Origin: Thermoguttaceae bacterium
GTDB lineage: Bacteria; Planctomycetota; Planctomycetia; Pirellulales; Thermoguttaceae
Direction of reading: 5' to 3'
DNA: 63,742 bases
NCBI GenBank assembly: GCA_017939795.1
Contig: JAGBAA010000012.1
Location: forward strand, 1 to 63,742
Shown: positions 25,467 through 33,002 of the stretch, in pieces
How the letters are laid out: the number at the start of each line of letters is the position of its first letter
Numbering within the stretch: position 1 is the first letter of the stretch
Position numbers and translations under genes: made by a program
Notes under the pieces: generated by a model
The model's database searches: none
What the model was told of the DNA's origin: nothing
What the model saw: only the letters and a program-made list of their open reading frames with translations

Positions 25467-26067
25467 GATCAATTCCCCTCCTGTTTCTGACTTGTGTCGC
25501 ATAAAGTGCTGGTGGAATTATAGCAGGCAACCTCGAAAAACTGCGTTTTTACAAAAGATTCCCCAACAAAAAGCATTTTAGCATAAAAAGAAGGCCAAGT
25601 CAAGGAGTTTGAGCGAGAAAAGAACTTTTTTCAAAAAAATGGGATTCTCTAAAATTCATTTAAAGAAGGCTCTTCCGGCAATTGCGTACACCGAACCGGA
25701 GCCGATTTTACTACTGAGTTCACAGAAGGACCGCGGAAACACACTGAAAAAAAGGGAGAGATAGCCCCGACACGAAAAATCCCCTAAAACGCGAAAAGAC
25801 TCAAATGGATCTCTAAAAAATTTAAATATTCGCACGATCTGTTTTTTTCCGTATTTTTTGCATTCAAATCTGTGTCTTTCTGTGAGTTTTCAGTGTCTTC
25901 AGTGGTAGAATTGGTACTCAGTTGCCGGATGAACCTATTTTTTATGGTAATTTTCTTGAGGAAGTAATTGCAAATTCTTTGAATATAGTATAAAATAATC
26001 GCAGACATGGTTTTCACTGTCTCTCGGTAGGCAGTTTCCGGAAAAAGTAGCTTATGGAGGTTAATTT
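25467..26067. repeat. 601-bp intergenic region with a TEDTE-type repeat and promoter-like element
   Basis: The stretch at about 25853-25917 (CTGTGTCTTTCTGTGAG, CAGTGTCTTCAGTGGT) is a member of an intergenic repeat family recognisable by the peptide TEDTE on the minus strand; related copies lie at 50340-50568 and near 37050-37180. The element at 25968-25996 (TTGCAA, then GAATATAG, then TATAAAAT) resembles the one at 14728-14756 and may be the promoter of the next gene. The rest is AT-rich with nothing recognised. Confidence 0.6.
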
Positions 26068-26961
26068 ATGAAAAAACATCTTTTACTGCTGTGTATTTTG
26101 TGTTTGGGAGTGCTCTCCTTGTTCCGGACCGATGTCTCTGCTGAGGAGGGAACTGCCCAGGAAGCCGGGAAGAGGATGGTCAAGACCGTGGATGGTATTG
26201 AATATGCCTTTCGTTGGTGTCCGCCCGGCACGTTTATTATGGGAAGCCAGCAGGTTGAAGATGATTATATTGAATACGACGGCGAGTTGGAAGACACCGG
26301 ATACTACACTCCCCATCAGGTCACGCTGACTCGCGGTTTCTGGATCCTTGAAACAGAAGTTACGCAGGAAATGTGGGAAAGCATCATGGGAACGAACGTT
26401 GAAGAGCAGTGGGCCAAATCTTTCTATGGACGTTTTCCCAAAGAGAAGGATCGTTGGCTGCCCGCAATTGAACCGCGTTTCCCGATGTATTATGTCAATC
26501 ATGAAGAGTGCCGGAACTTCTGCTGGAAACTTTCCTGGAGATTGGAAATGGAAGTTAAGCTGCCGACAGAAGCACAGTGGGAATACGCCTGCCGGGCTGG
26601 AACGACGGAAGAATTTGCCGGCATTCTGGATTCAATGGGCTGGTACGCACTGAACAGCAAAGAAATGCTCCATCATGTGGGCCAGAAAAAGCCGAATGCA
26701 TGGGGACTCTGCGACATGTACGGGAACGTATGGGAATGGTGCTCCGATAAGTATCGAAAATATCCGGATGAACACGTCACGGATCCTGAAGATTTAAGCT
26801 CTGCTGCCGGTGCCTGGTTTGATGGGTTCAGAGTAACGCGCGGCGGAGGCTGGAAAACCGATGCCGAGTACTGTCGATCAGCGATTAGAGGAGAAATGAA
26901 GCAGGAACTTCGGAACTGTTTTACGGGTTTCCGAGTGGTGCTGCCTGCTCCAGTCCAGTAA
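26068..26961 (+). CDS. Secreted SUMF1/formylglycine-generating-enzyme-like protein
   Basis: The protein has 297 residues with a signal peptide (1-25, ending VSAEE). The FGE-sulfatase fold is clear: FRWCPPGTFIMGS, VTLTRGFWILETEVTQEMWESIMG, YYVNHEECRNFCWKLS, VKLPTEAQWEYACRAGT, WGLCDMYGNVWEWCSDKY, RVTRGGGW and TGFRVVL. True formylglycine-generating enzymes need two active-site cysteines; the pair is not evident here, so this is more likely a binding or other oxidoreductase member, a common situation in planctomycetes. GGAGG precedes the ATG. No sulfatase gene is adjacent. Confidence 0.88.
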   Translation: MKKHLLLLCILCLGVLSLFRTDVSAEEGTAQEAGKRMVKTVDGIEYAFRWCPPGTFIMGSQQVEDDYIEYDGELEDTGYYTPHQVTLTRGFWILETEVTQEMWESIMGTNVEEQWAKSFYGRFPKEKDRWLPAIEPRFPMYYVNHEECRNFCWKLSWRLEMEVKLPTEAQWEYACRAGTTEEFAGILDSMGWYALNSKEMLHHVGQKKPNAWGLCDMYGNVWEWCSDKYRKYPDEHVTDPEDLSSAAGAWFDGFRVTRGGGWKTDAEYCRSAIRGEMKQELRNCFTGFRVVLPAPVQ

Positions 26962-27239
26962 GAAAGCCCAGAAAGAAAAAACAGGACGAACGCTGCCTTC
27001 CTGGAAGCCCCTGACTCTGGGCTGGGGGGCGTGACCTCATTCTTGCAGGTGAGATTTGATCAAACAGATTTGCTCGCTGCTGACTCGCTCACTTTCCGAA
27101 CCGCGAAGGGCGTTAGACTTGAGCAAATCTGTTTGTTTTTCTTTTCGTGGGAGCTGGAATCTGACCGCCAAAAGCTCCGCCACCCTACCCCGTCAGTTTT
27201 CGTTTCGGCTCAACTGCCGCGCCTCCCGAAGGTCGGGGC
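26962..27239. repeat. Nested inverted repeats downstream of the formylglycine-enzyme-like gene
   Basis: A perfect 15-bp inverted repeat CAAACAGATTTGCTC (27061-27075) and its complement (27121-27135) enclose 45 bp and are followed on the plus strand by a T run, so it may terminate the upstream gene. AGCCCAGA and TCTGGGCT form an outer pair nearby. The rest contains CGCCAAAAGCTCCGCCACC-type text of the sort seen in intergenic repeats of gut bacteria. No ORF is supported. Confidence 0.6.
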
Positions 27240-28616
27240 TTACTTTTTCTCTTCTTCCAGTGCCTTTTCGATATGCTCCGGCCACTTGCAGAGCGACATT
27301 CGGCCCGTTTTGTAGTTCCACGTTTTCTTGACCTGCTCAAAAGAGAGATTTTTCGACTCGGTGAGGTCACAGTCGATGAAAACGCAGTCCGTCAGGTCGA
27401 TTTTGGGAAATTCAGGTCCGAAACCAGTGAAGTGATTCTCGAATTTACAGCCGACGAAAGCCGTTTTCTGGAAATCGGTGACTTTCATAAAATTTGGCCG
27501 TTCGGTATTGGTCTCTTTCAGGAAACGCGATCGGAGGAAAATACCGTGCTGAAAGTTCAAACACTGGGCCATCATGACGGTCAGATCGAGCGCGGCGTCC
27601 TCAAAATAGAAATTCGGCTGAGGTTCATTGCCGGAAAGTCGGCTCGCATCTCCGCGAATACAGAAAGTTTCCTGCACCGGCGAGTAAAATCTCCCCTGCG
27701 GATCCGTAAGCTCTGCCTGAAATACCGGCTCCCAAGCTTCGGTCTTCAGTACCTCTTCGATATGTTTCGGCCAGCGTACGATGCTAAGATGCCCTGTTTT
27801 GTAGTTCCACGTGCTCTTGACCTGTTCGAGCGTCAGCCCGCTGGAAGTGCTCAAGTCACAGAGAATAAAAACGGAGTCCGAAATATCCGCGTTCGGCGCG
27901 ATCTGGATCGCAGTGTGAGATGACCGTCCGCCAAACACGACCGCATTCCACGCATTTTCCAGAGTAATGTTGTTTTCATTCCATTCCTTCTTCCATTGCA
28001 ATTCGTCGCAGAACTGTATCCCGGTAAAATTGCCGACTCGGTAATTCCACGTCTGACGCAGCTGTTCGTCCGTAAGTTTTGGAAGACGGCATCGGGTGAA
28101 TCGGACATTTTCCAGATTCGAGCCGGAAACATCCAAATGTTCCAGGTCCCCGTTGGAAAACTGAAAATCTTTCAGATCCAGATCTCGAAGTTTTCCCCAG
28201 ACGGAAAGCGGAAAGTTCTTTTCCGTAAAATTCCGCGTCGAAACGAGCTGTTTTTGGGAGAGTCCGCGTAATTCTCCGCTGCCGAACCAGGTATCCGTGA
28301 AGTCGCAGTTCTCGGAAATTGGACACTCACACGACCAATCATGAATTACGGAACCACGAAAACTGCCGTCAAGTTCTGAAACATCATGGATCGAGACTTC
28401 ATGAAATTCCTGCATTTCCCGCCTCAAGCAAACCGGAGAAGGTTCGACTAAATTCTCCTTTTCCGTTTCATCCTGACAGATCACCAGGATCTTCTGGGAA
28501 TTCGATCTTGCACGTTCCTGACCTCGGATATAACTTTGTGCATAAACGGAAGAAAAATTGGAAAAAATGACGATCGCAGCACATCCGGAAATTATTTGAA
28601 TAAAGTTTTTGAACAT
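27240..28616 (-). CDS. Secreted repeat paralogue 5 of the tandem array
   Basis: The protein has 458 residues from the ATG at 28614-28616 (GGGAGG upstream); the open frame reaches 28925 but the extra part lacks a start signal. Residues 1-25 form a signal peptide. The body consists of diverged units of the type F-x-x-C-x-L followed by L-T-x-E-Q-x-x-x-T-x-N-Y, a pentapeptide-like beta-helical repeat. The last unit reads FEQVKKTWNYKTGRMSLCKW and the end is EHIEKALEEEKK, a shorter tail than in the four paralogues upstream. It is the most distal copy in the array and the most diverged at its small ORF. The function is unknown. Confidence 0.85.
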   Translation of the reverse strand: MFKNFIQIISGCAAIVIFSNFSSVYAQSYIRGQERARSNSQKILVICQDETEKENLVEPSPVCLRREMQEFHEVSIHDVSELDGSFRGSVIHDWSCECPISENCDFTDTWFGSGELRGLSQKQLVSTRNFTEKNFPLSVWGKLRDLDLKDFQFSNGDLEHLDVSGSNLENVRFTRCRLPKLTDEQLRQTWNYRVGNFTGIQFCDELQWKKEWNENNITLENAWNAVVFGGRSSHTAIQIAPNADISDSVFILCDLSTSSGLTLEQVKSTWNYKTGHLSIVRWPKHIEEVLKTEAWEPVFQAELTDPQGRFYSPVQETFCIRGDASRLSGNEPQPNFYFEDAALDLTVMMAQCLNFQHGIFLRSRFLKETNTERPNFMKVTDFQKTAFVGCKFENHFTGFGPEFPKIDLTDCVFIDCDLTESKNLSFEQVKKTWNYKTGRMSLCKWPEHIEKALEEEKK

Positions 28617-28629
28617 AATTCCTCCCGTC

Positions 28630-28728
28630 TTATTTGGAATCGATCGATTTAATAGAACAAACCATCCAACTTGCGCAGTGTCCCTGAACGCGGAAATTTT
28701 TATCGTTTCGACCGTGTGTGCGGGGCAT
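28630..28728 (-). CDS. Small conserved ORF before paralogue 5
   Basis: The ORF has 32 codons, beginning MPRTHGRNDKNFRVQ and then diverging where other copies read AHWGSGV (here GHCASWMV). AAAGGA lies 7 nt before the ATG. Its stop is 13 nt before the start of the large gene. The first half is nearly identical to the copies before paralogues 2 to 4. Its decay in the core suggests it is no longer under the same constraint. Confidence 0.5.
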   Translation of the reverse strand: MPRTHGRNDKNFRVQGHCASWMVCSIKSIDSK

Positions 28729-28763
28729 GTTTTTTTCCTTTCAGTTTTGAGTTTTGAACCGCC

Positions 28764-28795
28764 CCCCAAAGGCCGTAGGTTTTCGACCTTCGGGG
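28764..28795 (-). repeat. Array stem-loop, copy before paralogue 5
   Basis: CCCCGAAGG (28787-28795 read on the minus strand) pairs with CCTTTGGGG (28764-28772). No U run follows. Confidence 0.6.
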
Positions 28796-28819
28796 AGTGG
28801 GAGAAATTAAGGGAGGAAA

Positions 28820-29785
28820 CTATTTTTTCTCCTCCTGTGCTTTCGCTTTTTCCTCTTCTTCTAACGCTTTTTCGATATACTCTGGCCACTTGCAGAGCGA
28901 CATTCGGCCGGCTTTGTAATTCCACGTACTTTTGACCTGTTCAAGCGTGAGGTCTGAGGAGTTACTCAGATCACAGTTAGCAAATACGGTATCCTCCAGG
29001 ATCGTACCTTTCCACGAAAATTCCGTGAACTCATAGATACTGTGTCCGCCAAAGGAACAATCCGAAAAAGTCATTTTCGAAAAATCTGTATCGCAAAATG
29101 TCACGCATGTTTCATCACCATAAGCGACCAGGTGCAGACCGTGAAAATAGCCTTTTTTATAGTTTGCCGTGCTTTTCAGCTGGTCTGAGGAGAAGGTCGC
29201 GATGATACGACAGTTTTGGAACAGGGTATTTTCAAATTTGGCACCCGCGGCTTTCAGGAACAGGTAAGAACCTTTTTCGATCACAAAATCAGAGAAATCA
29301 ATACCATCCGCACATGTCCAAAGTCTTTTCAGTTTCAAATGTTTTGATTTGAAGTTTTTCGTTTGGGCGAGATCTCGTCCCTGTAGGGCGATGTCGAGTT
29401 CTTCTCCCAATTCGGTATCCATAAAACTGCATTCCCGGACCGAATCGAGACAGGCGTCACCGGCTTCGATGACCGCTCCGGAAAAATCGCAATTACTGCA
29501 ATCGAACCCCTCTTCATCGTTGATGTTCATTTCGTGATGCAGATATTTGATCCTTGAATTACGAAAACTGGATCCTGTCATTCCAGTCGCTCCTACAAAA
29601 TCGATCTCGCAGTTATAGGCATTAATAGTCTTCCCATAAAGTTTGAGACCATTGATGTGGACCACTCGATAATGGTCGATCGCACTAGTCCCATGAAACC
29701 GCAAGATATTGGAATGCTGCGGAGTGGCTCCATCCACCGTCAAGACGGAAAACAAAACGAGTAAAGTCAAGATCATCTTTTTCAT
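28820..29785 (-). CDS. Secreted repeat paralogue 4 of the tandem array
   Basis: The protein has 321 residues with a signal peptide (1-20, ending VDGA). It carries the same kind of units as its neighbours (FRNSRIKYL, NCDFSGAVIEAGD, FQNCRIIATFSSDQLKSTANY) and the near-constant C-terminal module LTLEQVKSTWNYKAGRMSL with an end of EEEEKAKAQEEKK. The N-terminal two thirds differ strongly from the other paralogues. GAGG lies 8 nt before the ATG and directly after the stop of the small ORF. It is the shortest copy. It is predicted to be exported. The function is unknown. Confidence 0.88.
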   Translation of the reverse strand: MKKMILTLLVLFSVLTVDGATPQHSNILRFHGTSAIDHYRVVHINGLKLYGKTINAYNCEIDFVGATGMTGSSFRNSRIKYLHHEMNINDEEGFDCSNCDFSGAVIEAGDACLDSVRECSFMDTELGEELDIALQGRDLAQTKNFKSKHLKLKRLWTCADGIDFSDFVIEKGSYLFLKAAGAKFENTLFQNCRIIATFSSDQLKSTANYKKGYFHGLHLVAYGDETCVTFCDTDFSKMTFSDCSFGGHSIYEFTEFSWKGTILEDTVFANCDLSNSSDLTLEQVKSTWNYKAGRMSLCKWPEYIEKALEEEEKAKAQEEKK

Positions 29786-29796
29786 GGCGTTTCCTC

Positions 29797-29907
29797 CTAT
29801 TGGATCTTAAATTCCCGCTTTAATTCATTGATAGTATAGACTACACCGTTGCCCCAGTGAGCCTGAACGCGGAATTTTTTATCATTTCGGTCATATGTGC
29901 GGGTCAT
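29797..29907 (-). CDS. Small conserved ORF before paralogue 4
   Basis: The ORF has 36 codons reading MTRTYDRNDKKFRVQAHWGN, then GVVYTI and a variable tail. AAAGGA precedes the ATG. The TAG stop is followed directly by GAGGAAACGCC and the ATG of the large gene, so translation of the two is likely coupled. It has no signal peptide or membrane segment. Confidence 0.65.
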   Translation of the reverse strand: MTRTYDRNDKKFRVQAHWGNGVVYTINELKREFKIQ

Positions 29908-29942
29908 GTTTTTTCCTTTCGTTTTGAGTTTTGAACCGTCTC

Positions 29943-29972
29943 CCCGAAGGCCGTGGATTTTCGACCTTCGGG
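29943..29972 (-). repeat. Array stem-loop, copy before paralogue 4
   Basis: Read on the minus strand, TCCCGAAGG (about 29964-29972) pairs with CCTTCGGGG (29943-29950) around a 14-nt loop; one outer pair is lost. Confidence 0.6.
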
Positions 29973-29997
29973 AAGTGGGGTGAATTAAGGGAGGAAA

Positions 29998-31182
29998 CTA
30001 TTTTTTCTCCTCCTGTGCTTTCGCCTTTTCCTCTTCTTCTAATGCTTTTTCGATATGCTTCGGCCACTTGCAGAGCGACATTCGGCCGGCTTTATAATTC
30101 CACGTACTTTTGACCTGTTCGAGCGTGAGGTCTGGCGGGGCAGTCAGGTCACAATCGAGGAATACCGCATCTGAAATGTCTGTTTCTTTCATTAGAAACA
30201 CAAATGCACAGTGGAAAAACAGCATTTTGGAAAGATCCGTCTGGTATACCTTTCCTGAGCTTAGTCCCATGAACAGGATATTCGCTCTAAATCTTTCGTC
30301 GAGATCTTTCATTTGCTCAAGATTCCAGATCTCAAAATACTCATCCTGAAATTTCCATTTGTTCGGGCTTAGGTATCGCGGGAGATCCAGTGACTTTACG
30401 ATATGTACCGGCCACTGGACAAGGTCCATCCGCCCATTTTTGAAATTCCACGTTTGCCGGACCTGTTCGGGCGTCAGGTCTTTTGATTTGCGCAGATCGC
30501 ACAGAAAAAAGACCGTATCTGTAAGATCGACTCCTTTTCCAATGCTTGGAGAAGGAGTTCTTATTCCTGCCGTAGTAGTGTTATTATTCCAGACAAAACC
30601 GCTGATCGCACAACGGGAAAGGTCGATATTGTTGAAATCCTGTTTTATTCTAAGTGTATGAAGCGCGCCATTTCGGTAATTCCATGTTTGTTTCCAGTTT
30701 TCAACAGACATGACAGGCATGGTGCAGCACTGGAAAACGGCATTTTCAAAATTGCAGTTGACAAACTGAACATCATAAAAACCGGAATGTTCAAATTTAA
30801 AATCGGAAAAATCAAGGTTGCGAAAAATATTCTTATGAAAAACGATTTCCTTGAATCGTTTCATCTTGAAATTACGAGTCTGGACCCACTGTTCCTGTGC
30901 GAGATCTATCGTTCCATTAAGAACCCAGGTATCTTTCAGATTGCAGTTTTTGTCGCAGCTGAAACGTGCCATTTCGATCGTCGTTCCTTCGAAATTGCAG
31001 TTGGTCACAATATCATCCGCATCAAACGAGAGGATGTATCCATGACTAAAATCCTCATTGGAGATTGGAAAATCACCATCCGTGTCGCTCTGATATATAT
31101 CGGGATAACGTCTGAGTTCCTCTGCCGGCAAAAACTGTGCGCAGACAAACATCACCATAAAAAATATAAAAAATCTCGTCAT
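29998..31182 (-). CDS. Secreted repeat paralogue 3 of the tandem array
   Basis: The protein has 394 residues with a signal peptide (1-20, MTRFFIFFMVMFVCAQFLPAE). Units of the F-x-x-C-x-L and L-T-x-E-Q-x-x-x-T-x-N-Y type occur throughout (VENWKQTWNYRNGAL, LTPEQVRQTWNFKNGRMDL), and the last is the constant module LTLEQVKSTWNYKAGRMSL with the EEEEKAKAQEEKK end. The start ATG overlaps the TGA stop of the small ORF (ATGA), the tightest coupling in the array, and GGAGGT precedes it. The function is unknown. Confidence 0.88.
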   Translation of the reverse strand: MTRFFIFFMVMFVCAQFLPAEELRRYPDIYQSDTDGDFPISNEDFSHGYILSFDADDIVTNCNFEGTTIEMARFSCDKNCNLKDTWVLNGTIDLAQEQWVQTRNFKMKRFKEIVFHKNIFRNLDFSDFKFEHSGFYDVQFVNCNFENAVFQCCTMPVMSVENWKQTWNYRNGALHTLRIKQDFNNIDLSRCAISGFVWNNNTTTAGIRTPSPSIGKGVDLTDTVFFLCDLRKSKDLTPEQVRQTWNFKNGRMDLVQWPVHIVKSLDLPRYLSPNKWKFQDEYFEIWNLEQMKDLDERFRANILFMGLSSGKVYQTDLSKMLFFHCAFVFLMKETDISDAVFLDCDLTAPPDLTLEQVKSTWNYKAGRMSLCKWPKHIEKALEEEEKAKAQEEKK

Positions 31183-31286
31183 TGGGCACCTCCATCCTCA
31201 ATAGATGCGATAGTATATTCAACCCCGCTGCCCCAGTGGGCCTGAACGCGGAAATTTTTATCGTTTCGACCGTGTGTGCGGGGCAT
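31179..31286 (-). CDS. Small conserved ORF before paralogue 3
   Basis: The ORF has 35 codons: MPRTHGRNDKNFRVQAHWGS, then GVEYTI and a tail ending EDGGAQ. The codons for the tail also contain the GGAGGT ribosome site of the large gene, and its TGA overlaps the ATG of that gene. AAAGGA lies before its own ATG. It is the clearest case for translational coupling. Confidence 0.7.
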   Translation of the reverse strand: MPRTHGRNDKNFRVQAHWGSGVEYTIASIEDGGAQ

Positions 31287-31322
31287 GTTTTTTTCCTTTC
31301 AGTTTTGAGTTTTGAACCGCCC

Positions 31323-31354
31323 CCCCGAAGGCCGTGGGTTTTCGACCTTCGGGG
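31323..31354 (-). repeat. Array stem-loop, copy before paralogue 3
   Basis: On the minus strand CCCCGAAGG (31346-31354) pairs perfectly with CCTTCGGGG (31323-31331) around a 14-nt loop. No U run follows. Confidence 0.65.
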
Positions 31355-31374
31355 AGAGAAATTAAGGGAGGAAA

Positions 31375-32799
31375 CTATTTTTTCTCCTCCTGCGCTTTCG
31401 CTTTTTCCTCTTCTTCTAACGCTTTTTCGATATACTCCGGCCACTTGCAGAGCGACATTCGACCCGCTTTGTAGTTCCACGTGCTTTTGACCTGTTCGAG
31501 CGTGAGACCTTGCACATTCGTCAGGTCACAGTCAACGAAAACAGCCTCGGTAAGATCAAATATTTCCTTGATTTTATCATTTTCTTTTATTGAAAATTCA
31601 ATTTCAAAGTTACAGCTCAGAAATGCCATTTTCTGCATATCCACAAATACCGGTTTAGGGGGTGAAAAATGCTGCGGGGGAAACGGTAAAAAATTACACT
31701 TTACAAAAAGGCCAACCTGATAATTCTTGAGTTTCCCTAAAGAATCCAGTCTATAGAGGTCTGCGTGGGAAAAATAAATATTGGTATCCTGGAGGGTATA
31801 TGGGAAATGCCTATCCGTTCCTGTGGCATAAACCGGTATGGACAGGGGAACAGGCTTCCGCGCAGACATGTCTGGATTATCGATCCAATATTTAAAATCA
31901 TTAAAATAAGATGTTTGAAGAGCTTTCTGAATGTGTTCAGGCCATTGGGAAAGAGACATTCTTCCAGCTTTGTAATTCCATGTGCTTTTGACCTGTTCCA
32001 GTGTCAAATCCCTGGAATTTGACAAATTACAATGCACAAAAACAGCATTTGTCAAATTCACGTCATTGGATAAAGTTAAAATAACACGCTCTGCACTATT
32101 GTTGGGATGAAAATCATTACCCCAAAAGGAATTTGAAAGGTCGATGTTGCTCCACAGATTATCTCGCGAAACCTGAATATTATGAAAATTCCCGGTTCGA
32201 TAATTATAAGTCTGAGTCAGCTGCCCGCTGCTCAAGATTGGAATCAGACAATTTATAAATTTAGCCTTTTGTATATTACAGTTTGTGACATCGAAAGAGT
32301 AAAAGCTCGTTCTGCTGAACGTAAAGCCGGAAAGATCCGTTCTTTCTACGGCACAGTTTGGATGAAAACAGATTGTTTTTTCCTTAAAATTTTTAGTGAT
32401 TTTCAGGTCTTCCAACGTTAAATGTGTATCACCATACTCGATCCAGGTATTGGTAAAATCACAATTTTCAAATTCTCCGCCCTCAATATATTGAATGTTC
32501 GCATCTCGAAAATTACAATTTCTCACCGAGACAAAAGTATCGATCTCAAAGGACGCAATCGTTCTTCCTTGAAAATCCATGTTTTCAAGATCTTCAGCTC
32601 CATCGTCAAGACGAACATATACCTCCCCATTGATCTCATATACTCCGTTTAAATGACTTGGGTGGTACAATTGGAGTGCATCTTCTGCATTGTAGGTTTT
32701 CCCATTAACAATTACTTCTCCCATTTTGTATGTTTTGCCTGAAACAGGCTGAATCAAACAGAAAAACAAAACGGCGAAAATCAATTTATAATACTGCAT
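31375..32799 (-). CDS. Secreted repeat paralogue 2 of the tandem array
   Basis: The protein has 474 residues, the longest in the array, with a signal peptide (1-21, ending PVSG). It contains two copies of the constant module: LTLEQVKSTWNYKAGRMSL near residue 290 and again at the end, the second followed by EEEEKAKAQEEKK. Further diverged units lie in the N-terminal half (FRDANIQYIEGGEFENCDF, LSSGQLTQTYNYRTGNF). The internal copy suggests growth by duplication of the module. AGGAGGG precedes the ATG, 16 bp after the small ORF. The function is unknown. Confidence 0.88.
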   Translation of the reverse strand: MQYYKLIFAVLFFCLIQPVSGKTYKMGEVIVNGKTYNAEDALQLYHPSHLNGVYEINGEVYVRLDDGAEDLENMDFQGRTIASFEIDTFVSVRNCNFRDANIQYIEGGEFENCDFTNTWIEYGDTHLTLEDLKITKNFKEKTICFHPNCAVERTDLSGFTFSRTSFYSFDVTNCNIQKAKFINCLIPILSSGQLTQTYNYRTGNFHNIQVSRDNLWSNIDLSNSFWGNDFHPNNSAERVILTLSNDVNLTNAVFVHCNLSNSRDLTLEQVKSTWNYKAGRMSLSQWPEHIQKALQTSYFNDFKYWIDNPDMSARKPVPLSIPVYATGTDRHFPYTLQDTNIYFSHADLYRLDSLGKLKNYQVGLFVKCNFLPFPPQHFSPPKPVFVDMQKMAFLSCNFEIEFSIKENDKIKEIFDLTEAVFVDCDLTNVQGLTLEQVKSTWNYKAGRMSLCKWPEYIEKALEEEEKAKAQEEKK

Positions 32800-32814
32800 G
32801 AAAACACCCTCCTG

Positions 32815-32910
32815 TTATTCTGAAACATTTTCAATCGTATAAATAACACCGCTGCCCCAGTGGGCCTGAACGCGGAAATTTTTATCGTTTCGACCGTGTG
32901 TGCGGGTCAT
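32815..32910 (-). CDS. Small conserved ORF before paralogue 2
   Basis: The ORF has 31 codons: MTRTHGRNDKNFRVQAHWGS, then GVIYTI and ENVSE. AAAGGA precedes the ATG. It ends 15 nt before the ATG of the large gene. A longer open frame in the same phase extends upstream into the previous large gene, but only the part from this ATG is conserved among the copies. Confidence 0.65.
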   Translation of the reverse strand: MTRTHGRNDKNFRVQAHWGSGVIYTIENVSE

Positions 32911-32945
32911 GTTTTTTCCTTTCGGTTTTGAGTTTTGAACCGTCT

Positions 32946-32977
32946 CCCCGAAGGCCGTGGGTTTTCGACCTTCGGGG
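32946..32977 (-). repeat. Array stem-loop, copy before paralogue 2
   Basis: On the minus strand CCCCGAAGG (32969-32977) pairs perfectly with CCTTCGGGG (32946-32954) around a 14-nt loop. Confidence 0.65.
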
Positions 32978-33002
32978 AGTGGGGAGAAATTAAGGGAGGA
33001 AA

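Noticed and set aside
25784..26017. Minus-strand ORF containing STTEDTENSQK
   Set aside because: This peptide is the translation of a dispersed intergenic repeat, not a protein.
31073..31480. 135-codon ORF overlapping the small ORF before paralogue 3
   Set aside because: It is a shifted frame over the end of the previous gene, the gap and the small ORF; only the small ORF is conserved between copies.
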